From assembly GCA_963810945.1 (NCBI GenBank), contig CAWEPI010000004.1, forward strand, positions 1 to 64,000: DNA of 64,000 nt, written 5' to 3'. This DNA is from JAOUEA01 sp963810945. Lineage in GTDB: Bacteria > Actinomycetota > UBA4738 > HRBIN12. A program made the position numbers and the translations under genes. Below the pieces are notes generated by a model. It was not told where the DNA came from and searched no databases. It worked only from the letters and a program-made list of their open reading frames with translations. Below are positions 1 to 8,497 of this stretch, in pieces; the first letter of the stretch is position 1; each line of letters opens with the position of its first letter.

Positions 1-1160
1 GGCCTTCCTGGCGGCCCTGCTCGACTTCTCGCTGGAGGAGGCGGTGGTCCACCACGGCGCCCGCGCTCTGGAACGCGGGGCGCCGGGAGGTCTGCGAGGG
101 CTGATCCGGATCTCGATGCGGATCGACGTCCAGTCGGGATCGCGGTTTTCGCGTTCCTGCTGATGGCGGCTCCGGCGCTCGCCGACTTCGTGAGCGACGG
201 CAGGCTCGGCCCGTGCTGCTGGTGCTGGCGGGGCTTGAGGTCTTGGTCTCCACGGCCAACGGCACCACCGGCGGTCTGCTTGTCCGGCCGTGCGGAGCTT
301 CGGAGTGGGCGCTCGCGTGGACGGCGGCGGCGAGGCTGTTGGCGGTCCTCGTGGCGATCCACGTCTTCGGCGGGGGTGCCGAGCGCGTCCTGCTGGGCTT
401 CGCGGTTGGTGCCGCGATCGGTTCCGTCGCGCAGTACGTGGTGGCGCGCCGGATGGAGCGTCGGGCATGGGTGTCGTGCCGCCCTCGAGGCGCCGGTGCG
501 GGCGTCCGCTCTCGTCTCCTTCGGCCTGCACTCGAGCGCGACCACCACGATCATCGCCGTGCGGGCCGCCTTGGTGACGGTGGTGCTCGGACGTGGCTCG
601 GGACCCGTCCAGGTGGGGTTCCTCGCCATCGCGATGCTGCCCGTCACGTTGGCCGAGGTCGCCACATCGCCGGTGCGCACCACGGTGTTCGCCGAGCAGG
701 CGAAGCTGGCGGCCGCCCGTCGTCTCGACGTCCTCTGGCGGGCGGTCAAGGGCTACACGAGATGGGCGCTAGCGGTGGGCGTGGCGGCGGCCGTCATCGG
801 TGGTTCCTCCTCCCGTGGCTGTTGCCCCTGCTCTACGGGGACGGCTATGCGGACGCGACGAGGGCCTCGCGGATGCTGCTTCCTGCGGCCGTGGCCACGC
901 TGACCGTGGCTTGGGCGAAGGGCCTACCCGCCTCCATCGGTCGACCGCAGATTCGGACCATCGTGTCGATGGTGGAGTTGGCCGCGACGGCCGTGGCGGT
1001 GCTATCGCTCGCCTCTCGCGGCGCGAACGGCGTCGCGGCGGCGTTGTCGATCGTGGCGGTGGCGGTCGCTTCCCTCTGGTGGTGGGTGGCCCGGCGTATG
1101 CTCGCCGCCGGCGGGGCGGGTCGAGAGGTGACGCGAGAGGAGCGGGCACGTGGGAGGTAG
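1..1160 (+). CDS. Polysaccharide flippase-like membrane protein (5' partial, several frameshifts)
   Basis: This is the 3' part of a hydrophobic multi-helix protein, read through to a TAG at 1158-1160. The coherent membrane-like reading moves between frames at about 105-145, 201-215, 465-485 and 795-812, so at least four single-base errors are likely. Joined, it gives long Ala/Val/Leu-rich helices separated by short charged loops, for example LLPWLLPLLYGDGY and TVAWAKGLPASIGRPQ, which resembles the C-terminal half of Wzx/MATE-type oligosaccharide exporters. Its place at the head of a glycosyltransferase and methyltransferase cluster supports export of a lipid-linked glycan. The N-terminus lies outside the window. 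The family call is inferred from hydrophobicity and context, and another polytopic membrane protein is possible. Confidence 0.5.
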
Positions 1161-1790
1161 GGCCGCCGCGCTCGGCGAGCGCTACGCGGAGCACAACCGC
1201 CGCCGCGGCCGGGGTTTCGTGTTCGGCGGCGAGGAGCGCGCATCGGAGTTCCGCGCGTTCATCGGTCATGCCGCCGAAGACAGCGTCGTGCTCGATCTGG
1301 GCTCTCGCGACGGCTCGTTGGCGCGCGGGCTCGGGCTGCCGCCGGCGCGTACAGTCGGCGCCGACATCGACCTCGAGGCGCTAACGGCGGCCGGGCGAGC
1401 GGCGGTCGAGATGCCATGTCGGGTGGACCTGTGGGGACCCTTCCCGTTCCGCGACGACGTCTTCAGTCTCGCGGTCGGTGGCGAGAGTCCTCGAGCACGT
1501 ACCGTTCCCCGATGAGTTCGTGACCGAGACCGCACGCGTCCTTCACGCGGGGGGTCGCGTGGTCGGCTCCGTCCCCAACGCCTTCAGGTTGCGGAACCGG
1601 GTGCTGTTCGCATCGGGACGATGGTTCGAGTCCGATCCGACGCACCTCCGACAGTTCTCACCCTCGTCGTTGCGGCAGCTGCTCGAGCGCCACTTCGTGG
1701 AGGTGCGGTCCGCCCGTGCGTGGGGCGGTGGTCGCACGTTGGCCGCACATGCTGGGCCACGACCTCGTCTGGACGGGGGTGAAGCCTTGA
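1150..1790 (+). CDS. Class I SAM-dependent methyltransferase (two frameshifts)
   Basis: The gene starts with GTG at 1150, overlapping the flippase stop by 11 bp. SAM motif I is visible (VLDLGSRDGSLARGLG), then an acidic strand end (VGADIDLEA) and the post-motif ARVLEHVPFPDEFVTETARV typical of small-molecule or glycan methyltransferases. The frame changes near 1474-1478, where one extra G breaks VVARVLEH. It changes again near 1715-1745, after which HMLGHDLVWTGVKP ends at a TGA at 1788-1790. The corrected length is about 212 aa, normal for the family. The substrate is unknown; the neighbourhood suggests a sugar or glycan hydroxyl or carboxyl group. The coding reading is otherwise continuous, so I treat the shifts as sequence errors. 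Confidence 0.6.
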
Positions 1791-2437
1791 GCGCCGATCA
1801 AGTGGCTCGGTTCGAGGATCGCCGATGGACCGACCAACGTCAGGTGCCGGTCTGGCGTCACCGCGTCGCCGTGCGGTTGGTGCGTGAGGAGCCCGTGCTC
1901 GACGTGGGCGGTGGGGACGGGTTGCTCCTCCGCATGCTCGCCGATCGGGGCCTGCAGGATCTATCGCTGGCGGACCTATCTCCGGTAGCGGTGGAGCGCG
2001 CCCGCGCGGCGGGGATCGATGCAGAGGTCGTGGATGTCACGCAGCCCCTTCCGTATGAGGACGCCAGCTTCGGGACGGTATGCGCGCTCGATGTCCTGGA
2101 GCATCTGTACGATCCGCTCCCGGCGCTGCGCGAGATGGGGCGCGTGGGTCGGGAGCTCGTGCTCGTCGTGCCGAACTTCCACTACTGGCGTGAGCGTGCG
2201 CGCATGGTGGTGGGTCGGGTGCCGTTCCAGTCCCGACCCGAGCGCGGCCACATCCACTCGTTCAACCCCTCGACGTTCCATGCGCTCCTGTCGGAGGCCG
2301 GCCTCGAGGTCGAGGAGGAGTTGCACGAGGAGCCCTCTCGCCTGGGCAAGCTGGGGGTGTGGCTCGCGGACGTCCGGCCGGCCTTGTTCGCCTCGGCCGT
2401 GGCGGTTCGGGCGCGCCCGGCTACTTCCGGGCGCTGA
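1787..2437 (+). CDS. Class I SAM-dependent methyltransferase
   Basis: This protein of about 216 aa has motif I at VLDVGGGDGLLLRML, an acidic motif II region (LADLSPVAVERA) and a motif IV/post region at FGTVCALDVLEHLYDP. It matches the Methyltransf_11/23 type. I place the start at TTG 1787, which shares TTGA with the upstream stop; GTG 1802 is an alternative. C-terminal residues such as HIHSFNPSTFHALLSEAGLEV recall the substrate-domain end of methyltransferases in glycan loci. It converges on the next gene, with the two 3' ends overlapping by 17 bp. The substrate cannot be read from sequence. Confidence 0.7.
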   Translation: MSADQVARFEDRRWTDQRQVPVWRHRVAVRLVREEPVLDVGGGDGLLLRMLADRGLQDLSLADLSPVAVERARAAGIDAEVVDVTQPLPYEDASFGTVCALDVLEHLYDPLPALREMGRVGRELVLVVPNFHYWRERARMVVGRVPFQSRPERGHIHSFNPSTFHALLSEAGLEVEEELHEEPSRLGKLGVWLADVRPALFASAVAVRARPATSGR

Positions 2438-3026
2438 AGACGTAGGCCTCGGGGCAGCCGGGATCCGGACGCGCGCCCAACCCTCGGAAGAGGGGGTTGA
2501 ACACCCGGGCCGTGCGGGAGCGTGACGTCAACAGGATCCACGCCGCGCCGGGTGCGTTGCCCAAGGGCGTCAGCTCGGCCTCGGAGAACATCTCCAAGAG
2601 GCTGCGGAGCCCATCCGCCGCGAAGCGGAAGTAGTCGTGCGGATCCCCGTGGATCGGCCAGATGAAGGGCGCCGACCCCAGGAACGTGCCGCCCGGGCGG
2701 AGGGCTCGGTGAACCTCTCGCACGGCCCGCGCGGGGTCCGCGACGTGCTCGAGCACCTCGAACATCACGACGCCGTCGACGGTGCCGTCGGCGAACGGCA
2801 ACGCGAGGGCGTCGCCACACAGGTCCGGATGGTGGGTCGTCATCAGGTCGAGGCGGATCCGTCGCACCGAGGGATCCCAGGCGACGTCGTGCGCTGCCTC
2901 TCGGCCTCCACCGACGTCCAGCACCGTCCCCCGAAGGGTGGCGATCCGCGGGACGATCGCCCTGGTCAATCGCTGCCTGTGCCCGGTGCGGGTCCACCAT
3001 TCCCGGGTCTCGGCGACGTTCGGCAT
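2421..3026 (-). CDS. Class I SAM-dependent methyltransferase, minus strand
   Basis: It encodes about 201 aa beginning MPNVAETREWW. Motif I is VLDVGGGREAAHDVAW, followed by DLMTTHHPDLCGDALALPF, FEVLEHVADPARAV and LRPGGTFLGSAPFIWPIHG, as in Methyltransf_11 proteins. The start at 3026 is preferred over an ATG further upstream because a TAGCAT hexamer (3039 to 3034 on the minus strand) lies 7 nt before it, a spacing repeated at many starts in this window. It is the only minus-strand gene in the first 6 kb, so it is probably transcribed alone from its own leaderless promoter. Function within the glycan locus is inferred from position only. Confidence 0.72.
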   Translation of the reverse strand: MPNVAETREWWTRTGHRQRLTRAIVPRIATLRGTVLDVGGGREAAHDVAWDPSVRRIRLDLMTTHHPDLCGDALALPFADGTVDGVVMFEVLEHVADPARAVREVHRALRPGGTFLGSAPFIWPIHGDPHDYFRFAADGLRSLLEMFSEAELTPLGNAPGAAWILLTSRSRTARVFNPLFRGLGARPDPGCPEAYVFSARK

Positions 3027-3098
3027 GGGCGCGATGCTATCCGACGCTCGCGCACGCCTCCCGCATCCGACATCGAGCACGTGGAATCATGCCGAACC

Positions 3099-4216
3099 AT
3101 GAGGCTCCTCCACGTCCAGAAGGTGAAAGGGATCGGCGGGTCCGAGCGCCACCTCCTCGCGCTGTTGCCCGGACTGGCCGCGGCCGGGGACGAGGTCCGG
3201 ATGATGGTGCTCGCGCCCGGAGAGGATGAGGGGCGCTTCCTGGAGGCGGCCCGTGATGCCGGGATCGACGTGGTCGCCACCCCCATCGGAGGCGATGCCG
3301 ATCCGCGTCCCTACCGTGCGATCGCGCATCAGGTTCGGGCGTTCCGTCCCGATCTGGTGCACACGCACCTCGTGCACGCCGACCTCTGGGGACAGATCGC
3401 CGTGCGACGGGCGGGGGTCCCCGTGTCCGGTCGGTCCACAACGTCTCCGCGCGCTACCGACGCGAACCCGGCCGTGCCGCAGGCCGGCTGGCGGGGCGGC
3501 TCGCCACGCACACGGTGGCCATCAGCGAACACGTGGCGGGGTTCGTGCGGAACCTCGGGCTCGCTCCGCCCGCGCGCATCCGTGTCGTGCCGTACGGGAT
3601 CGACGTCGCGGCCTGGGACGCGGACCCCGCGACACGCGCGTCCGCGCGTCTGCGCTTCCAGATGACCGACCGGGATATCGTCGTCGGGATGGCGGCGCGA
3701 TTGATCCCCGGCAAGGGTCACGCCATGACGATCGAGGCCCTCCGATCGACACAGCAGGATCTCCCGACCATGCGGCTCCTCGTGGCGGGCGACGGCCCCC
3801 TGCGCGCGGCACTGGAGGAGCGCGCCCGATCTCTGGCGGCGGGTGCCGTGTGCTTCACCGGTCACCTCGACGACGTTCGCCCGTTCTTCGCGGCTTGCGA
3901 CCTCGTCGCCTTCCCGACCCTGCCGAGCCTGGGTGAGGGCTTCGGATTGACTGCACTCGAAGCGATGGCGTCGGGCCACCCCGTCATCGCGACCGACGTG
4001 GGTGCGCTCCCGGAGGTGGTGGGTGACGGAGTCACGGGCATGGTCGTTCGGCCCCGGTCCGAGGCTATAGCTGATGCCCTCAAGGCCCTGGGGAAAGATC
4101 CCGCTCGCCGGGCAGAGATGGGCCAGGCGGGGCGTGATCGAGCCGCGCACGAGTTCTCCTTGGATGCCATGATCACGCGCACGCGCGCGGTGTATCGGGA
4201 GGCCCTCACAAGGTGA
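3099..4216 (+). CDS. GT4-family glycosyltransferase (one frameshift)
   Basis: It begins MRLLHVQKVKGIGGSERHL, with the Gly-rich N-terminal loop of GT-B enzymes. It then has FRPDLVHTHLVHADLWGQIA, a second Rossmann domain (VGMAARLIPGKGHAMTIEAL) and the donor-binding signature GEGFGLTALEAMASGHPVIA followed by a conserved GALPEVVGDGVTG stretch. The reading frame shifts near 3423-3432, where GVPV and then RSVHNVSARY are joined by a one-base error. The corrected length is about 372 aa, normal for the family. It should transfer a sugar from a nucleotide donor to a growing lipid-linked glycan at the inner membrane face. It overlaps the next gene by 4 bp (GTGA), so the two are cotranscribed. Confidence 0.75.
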
Positions 4217-4953
4217 GCGAGCTCATGCGGAGCGTCACGCTGCATGCCGAACGCCTCGAGCGCGACGACGTCTGGCGGCGAACCTCCGCGTTCCTCGGCA
4301 CGATCGAGGCGCGTGGCGCCCGGGCGACGCTCTTCGTCCACCCCTTCACGGCTATCGAGGCGGGCGTCGATCTCGGACCGAGGCTCAAGGAGCTGATCGA
4401 GCGCGGCCACGAGCTCGGGCAGCACACCCACTACTACGCTCCGCGCGATCCGGACGGTGCGGCGGGGAAGCCGGTCTCCCTGCTCACGGCGGAGAATGTC
4501 ATCGCGTGCCTGGACCGTGACTTCGCCTACCTTCGACAGGCCGGCGCAGACCCGCGAGGGTACGTCGCGGGGGGGTGGGTCATCCATGACGCGGCGCTGG
4601 AGTGGTTGCGCGCGCATGGGTTCACCTACGACGCTAGCGTCCGCAGCTTCAGCCTCAAGTACGACAACCCACCGGCGGCGGCCGGGGAAGGGTGGACCGC
4701 CCCCCTGGAGGAACACGGTCTCCTTCGGCTCCCCACCACCGCGCCCCTCACGAACATCGCGAGGCAACGCGGTCACCCACTGCCCGTCGGGAACCTGCGC
4801 TACGAGCTCGGGTACATCCACGACTACGACCTCTCCTCATCCGCGCACCGGACCGCGGCGAGGGTAGCCCTGCGGCGCTGGAGCGACGGCGGGGTCCTCA
4901 TCACCGCGTCCGCGTTGGCTCAGCGCGTGGGCGAACGGCTCGTCGATGGATGA
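4213..4953 (+). CDS. Polysaccharide deacetylase-like (NodB-fold) protein
   Basis: This is a 246-aa protein with GTG at 4213 inside the upstream stop. The fold signature is TLFVHPF (residues 40-45), then GHELGQHTHYY with His66, His71 and His73, then GYVAGGWVIHDAALEWLRAHGFTYDAS read across about 119-145. This is the usual order of motifs in the carbohydrate esterase 4 fold. The normal TFDD metal motif is not obvious, only ERDDVW near residue 20, so activity as a deacetylase is uncertain. There is no signal peptide, which suggests a cytoplasmic role, possibly on a nucleotide sugar or lipid-linked sugar. It sits between a glycosyltransferase and a methyltransferase and overlaps both. Confidence 0.6.
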   Translation: MSELMRSVTLHAERLERDDVWRRTSAFLGTIEARGARATLFVHPFTAIEAGVDLGPRLKELIERGHELGQHTHYYAPRDPDGAAGKPVSLLTAENVIACLDRDFAYLRQAGADPRGYVAGGWVIHDAALEWLRAHGFTYDASVRSFSLKYDNPPAAAGEGWTAPLEEHGLLRLPTTAPLTNIARQRGHPLPVGNLRYELGYIHDYDLSSSAHRTAARVALRRWSDGGVLITASALAQRVGERLVDG

Positions 4954-5602
4954 GCCGCAAGATGTCACCCGCAAGTACGACCGGATCGCTGCGGACTACT
5001 CGTCGCGATACGCGGACCCCGGCGCGGTGTCGCGCTTCTATGTGGGGCTGGTGCGCGATTGGGGCCGCCGGGTGCCTCCCGGCGCTTCGATCCTGGAGAT
5101 CGGCTGCGCTGACGGCTTCATGACCGCGGCGTTGGTGCGCGCCGGCTACGTCGTCACTGGGTTGGACATCGCGCCGCGGATGATCGAGGTGGCGGCCGAG
5201 CGTCTCGAGCGCGCGGGGATGCGGGCCGATCTGCGCGTTGCCGACATCCGTGATTGGCAACCCGATGCCCGGTGGGACGTCGTGCTCGCGCCGATGTGGA
5301 CCTTCTTCCACTACGCCGAGCGCCCGGGTGCCGTGCTCGCCCGTCTCGCGCCCGCCACGAGACACAAGCTGCTCGTGGATCTGAACCCGCGTGAATATCC
5401 GATCGACGAGGCCGTCTCCTGGGTGGCTTCTTCGGGCCTCGAGGCTGTCGGATGGCGACCCGTGTTGATCCCTCTCAGTCGCAGGATCGGCTCAGCGGGC
5501 CTTGCCGCGTTGCGGGCCGCGGGCAGGGTGCCGCCCGTGCGCGACGCCCTCCTCCGTCGCAAGTTCAACGTGGTGCTGAAGGGCGACGCGCCGCGCGGGT
5601 AG
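4946..5602 (+). CDS. Class I SAM-dependent methyltransferase
   Basis: It is 218 aa and starts 8 bp inside the previous gene. The N-terminal YDRIAADYSSRY is a common lead-in for UbiE/Methyltransf_25-type enzymes. Motif I is ILEIGCADGFMTAALV, with acidic GLDIAPRMIEVA after it, then DVVLAPMWTFFHYAERPGAV. The C-terminal part contains a basic segment (PPVRDALLRRKFNVVLKG). It closes the tight overlapping run 3099-5602, which is very likely one operon. The substrate is unknown and probably a glycan component. Confidence 0.7.
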   Translation: MDEPQDVTRKYDRIAADYSSRYADPGAVSRFYVGLVRDWGRRVPPGASILEIGCADGFMTAALVRAGYVVTGLDIAPRMIEVAAERLERAGMRADLRVADIRDWQPDARWDVVLAPMWTFFHYAERPGAVLARLAPATRHKLLVDLNPREYPIDEAVSWVASSGLEAVGWRPVLIPLSRRIGSAGLAALRAAGRVPPVRDALLRRKFNVVLKGDAPRG

Positions 5603-5735
5603 TCGTTCGGCCCGCTCCGGATACCCGGAATACGGCATCACAGCTCTGGATCTCGGTTGCCGATACCTCCCCCATGCGAACGGAGGCGATACGCCGCGAC
5701 CCTTCGAGTGGTGGAGGTCAAAGGGACCGCCCCGG

Positions 5736-6962
5736 GTGCTGCGCGTGACCACCCGCCTGAACGTGGGCGGTCCCGCGCGCCAGGCCATCTTCCTCACGGA
5801 CGCCCTGCGTGCGCGCGGCTACGACACGCGCCTGGTCTGGGGCGCCTCCGGCCCCGCCGAGGGCACGATCGACCCACCCGCGGACCTGCCCCACACCTAC
5901 CTGCCGTGGCTCGGCCGCGACCTCCGTCCCGCGGACGACCTGCGCGCGGCGCGGGCGATCAGCGGCATCGTCCGGCGCTGGCGTCCCGACGTCGTCCACA
6001 CGCACCTCGCCAAGGCGGGAGCGCTGGGCCGGGCGGCGGCCGTGCAGGCGGGCGTGCCCGTCGTCGTGCACACCTTCCACGGGCACGTGCTGCAGTCCTA
6101 CTTCTCGCGGATGAAGAACGCCGCGTTCGCACGCGTCGAGCGGGCGCTCGCCGCGCGCACCGACGCCTTGATCGCCGTGGCGCCGCAGGTGCGCGACGAG
6201 CTCCTCGCGCTCGGGATCGGGACCCCCGAACGGTGGCACGTGGTGCCGGTGGGCCTCGACCTGGAGGCGTTCGTCGACGGGCGGGTGGAGACCGCCGAGG
6301 CCCGCGACCGCCTGGGCCTCCCCTCGGACGTCCCGGTGGTCGGCGTCGTCGGACGGCTCACCGACGTGAAGGATCACGCGACGTTCCTGCGCGCCGCCGC
6401 GCACGTGGCGCGCGTCCACCCCGACGCCGTGTTCGTGATCGCCGGCGACGGCCCGCTCCGGGCCGACCTCGAGGCCGACGCCCGCGCGATCCTCGGCGAC
6501 CGCGTGCGCTTCACCGGCTGGGTGAACGACCTCCCGGCCCTGTATGCCGCCTGCGACGTGATCGCGCTGACCTCCCGCAACGAGGGCACCCCGCTCGGCC
6601 TGATCGAGGCCGGCGCGGCGGGGCGCCCCGTGGTGGCCACCCGGGTGGGCGGCGTGGCCGAGGTGGTCCGCGACGGCGTCACCGGCGACCTCGTGGCGGC
6701 CGGCGATCACCGCGCGGTGGGCGCCGCCGTCGCCGCGCTGCTGGCCGAGCCGGCGCGCGCGGCCGCCTACGGCGAGGCCGCGACGGCGCACGTGCGCGCC
6801 CGGTACGCGCGCGACCGCCTGCTGGACGACCTCGCCGAGCTCTACGGGGCGTTGTTGGCGCGCAGGTCGGCGGCGCCGGGGGTGGGCATCCGCAGCAGCG
6901 AGATCAGCAGGACGAGCCAGGCCACGCTCACCACCGCCCCGACCCCCACGACCACGGCCTGA
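5736..6962 (+). CDS. GT4-family glycosyltransferase
   Basis: This 408-aa GT-B protein starts LRVTTRLNVGGPARQA with the N-terminal glycine loop. Later motifs are VVHTHLAKAGALGRAAAVQA, HTFHGHVLQSYFS, VGVVGRLTDVKDHATFLRAA, VFVIAGDGPLRADLE and the donor-site run SRNEGTPLGLIEAGAAG, then GGVAEVVRDGVTG. The pattern matches the Epsilon/WcaL-like GT4 group that extends capsular or teichoic-type glycans. GTG 5736 is the first plausible start and no strong ribosome site is seen. The last roughly 40 residues are low-complexity Thr/Ala and lie antisense to the end of the next gene (121-bp overlap), so the true C-terminus may be shorter if a base is missing near 6840. Confidence 0.78.
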   Translation: MLRVTTRLNVGGPARQAIFLTDALRARGYDTRLVWGASGPAEGTIDPPADLPHTYLPWLGRDLRPADDLRAARAISGIVRRWRPDVVHTHLAKAGALGRAAAVQAGVPVVVHTFHGHVLQSYFSRMKNAAFARVERALAARTDALIAVAPQVRDELLALGIGTPERWHVVPVGLDLEAFVDGRVETAEARDRLGLPSDVPVVGVVGRLTDVKDHATFLRAAAHVARVHPDAVFVIAGDGPLRADLEADARAILGDRVRFTGWVNDLPALYAACDVIALTSRNEGTPLGLIEAGAAGRPVVATRVGGVAEVVRDGVTGDLVAAGDHRAVGAAVAALLAEPARAAAYGEAATAHVRARYARDRLLDDLAELYGALLARRSAAPGVGIRSSEISRTSQATLTTAPTPTTTA

Positions 6963-7864
6963 GGCCGGCGGTACACGCCGAAGGCGAGGGCCGAGCACGC
7001 CGCCTGGGCGCCCGCCGCGATCAGCAGCACCCACCACGTCGAGAGGCCGGCGGCCAGCAGCCGGTGGCTGACGTGGTCCGCGCCGCCCTTGTACACGGGG
7101 CGGTGCCCGCGCACGCGCGCCACCACGACCAGCGTCAGGTCGAACAGGGGCACCGCGGCGAGCAGCACCGTCGACAGCGCGCGGGGGAGCGCGGCGCCGA
7201 CGGGCAGGTCGAGCTTGAGCGTGAGCGCCGCGATCAGGAAGCCCAGCAGCATCGAGCCGGCGTCGCCGAGGAAGATCCGCGCGGGCGGGGCGTTGTAGCG
7301 CAGGAACCCGAGGCAGGCGCCGGCCACGGCCAGGGCGAAGGAGGCCACGAGGTAGTCCCCGTTGGACGCCGCGATGGCCGCCACGCCGAACGTCGAGGCG
7401 ACGGCCACGGAGGCGGCCAGGCCGTCCATGTTGTCGATGAAGTTCATCGCGTTCGTCACCGCCACCACCCACAGCACCGTGATGGGCAGATCCACCCACG
7501 GGGTGTCGAGCACCCCCGCGCGGATCCCGACCGTCCACAGGGCGAGGGCGGCCACCACCTCGAAGGCCAGCCGGATCAGCGGCGAGAGGCCGCGGACGTC
7601 GTCGACCAGCCCGACGCCCGCGAGCACGAGGGCGCCGAGGAGCACCGTCATCAGCTCGCCGCTCGCGCCTCCCGCGAAGGCCGCCACGAGGAGCAGGCCG
7701 ATCGCGACCGCGAGCCCGCCCAGGTACGGCGTGGTCTCCCGGTGCGTCTTGTGGTCGACGGGATGGTCGAGCACGTCGAAGCGGTGCGCGAGCCGCGCGG
7801 CCAGGGGCGTCAGCATCAGGGTGGCCGCCAAGGGGACGCAGAACGCCAGCGCGTATCGGGGCAT
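6842..7864 (-). CDS. WecA/TagO/MraY-type polyprenyl-phosphate sugar-1-phosphate transferase
   Basis: It is a polytopic membrane protein of about 340 aa. Family motifs occur in order: DHKTHRETTPYLGGLAV, GLVDDVRGLSPLIR, NAMNFIDNMDGLAAS, FLRYNAPPARIFLGDAGS and the cytoplasmic His motif GGADHVSHRLLAAGLS. These define the PNPT family, which attaches a HexNAc-1-phosphate from a UDP-sugar to undecaprenyl phosphate. The DNMDGLA and GDAGS motifs fit WecA/TagO better than MraY. ATG 7864 is chosen over ATG 7873 because a TACGAT hexamer (7877 to 7872) overlaps the upstream ATG and sits 7 nt before 7864. It probably primes the lipid-linked glycan elaborated by the flanking glycosyltransferases. Confidence 0.88.
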   Translation of the reverse strand: MPRYALAFCVPLAATLMLTPLAARLAHRFDVLDHPVDHKTHRETTPYLGGLAVAIGLLLVAAFAGGASGELMTVLLGALVLAGVGLVDDVRGLSPLIRLAFEVVAALALWTVGIRAGVLDTPWVDLPITVLWVVAVTNAMNFIDNMDGLAASVAVASTFGVAAIAASNGDYLVASFALAVAGACLGFLRYNAPPARIFLGDAGSMLLGFLIAALTLKLDLPVGAALPRALSTVLLAAVPLFDLTLVVVARVRGHRPVYKGGADHVSHRLLAAGLSTWWVLLIAAGAQAACSALAFGVYRRPQAVVVGVGAVVSVAWLVLLISLLRMPTPGAADLRANNAP

Positions 7865-7949
7865 CGGCGGCATCGTACGCCGCCGTCCGCGGGGCTCCCG
7901 GAGCCGCGCGTGCCTATGTGAACCGGCGCCTGCCCGCTAAGCTCCGCCC

Positions 7950-8486
7950 GTGGATCCCTCCGACTTCCCGGGCGTCGTCATCACGGATCTCGTCTCGCAC
8001 GCCGACGGGCGCGGCGCCTTCATCGAGCTCTACCGGCAGGAGTGGCTGCCCGAGGGGTCGCCGCCGATCCTCCAATCCAACCTGAGCCGCAGCCGGGCCG
8101 GGGTGCTGCGCGGCCTGCACTACCACCTCCAGCAGGCGGACTATTGGTGCGTGCTCGAGGGCCGGGCGTTCGTCGCCCTGGTCGATCTCCGGGACGGCTC
8201 GCCGACGTTCCGCGAGGTGCGGACGATCGACTTCGACGCCGACGAGCGGCTGCGCGGCCTCTACGTCCCGCCGGGGGTGGCGCACGGGTTCTGCGCCCGC
8301 TCCGACGTCGCCCTCCTCTATCAGGTGGACGCCTACTTCACGGGCAAGGACGAGCACGGGGTCGCCTGGGACGACCCCGACCTCGCGATCGCGTGGCCGC
8401 TCGCCGAGCCCGTGCTCTCGGACCGGGACCGCGCGAACCCCTCGCTGGCCGAGGCCCTGCGCGATGCCCCCCGGTTCGACGGGTAG
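7950..8486 (+). CDS. RmlC-like dTDP-4-dehydrorhamnose 3,5-epimerase family protein
   Basis: This 178-aa cupin protein starts with GTG at 7950. Diagnostic features are SNLSRSRAGVLRGLHYHLQQ, with the catalytic-type His57 in GLHYH, then YVPPGVAHGFCARSD, YQVDAYFTGKDEHGVAWDD (Tyr129 in the position of the catalytic tyrosine) and a WPLAEPVLSDRD tail. These match the RmlC family, which epimerises C3 and C5 of a 4-keto-6-deoxy sugar nucleotide. RmlA, RmlB and RmlD are not nearby, so the exact sugar is open. A TAAGCT hexamer at 7938-7943 lies 6 nt before the GTG, so the mRNA is probably leaderless. Confidence 0.85.
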   Translation: MDPSDFPGVVITDLVSHADGRGAFIELYRQEWLPEGSPPILQSNLSRSRAGVLRGLHYHLQQADYWCVLEGRAFVALVDLRDGSPTFREVRTIDFDADERLRGLYVPPGVAHGFCARSDVALLYQVDAYFTGKDEHGVAWDDPDLAIAWPLAEPVLSDRDRANPSLAEALRDAPRFDG

Positions 8487-8497
8487 CCCGCTCCGCC

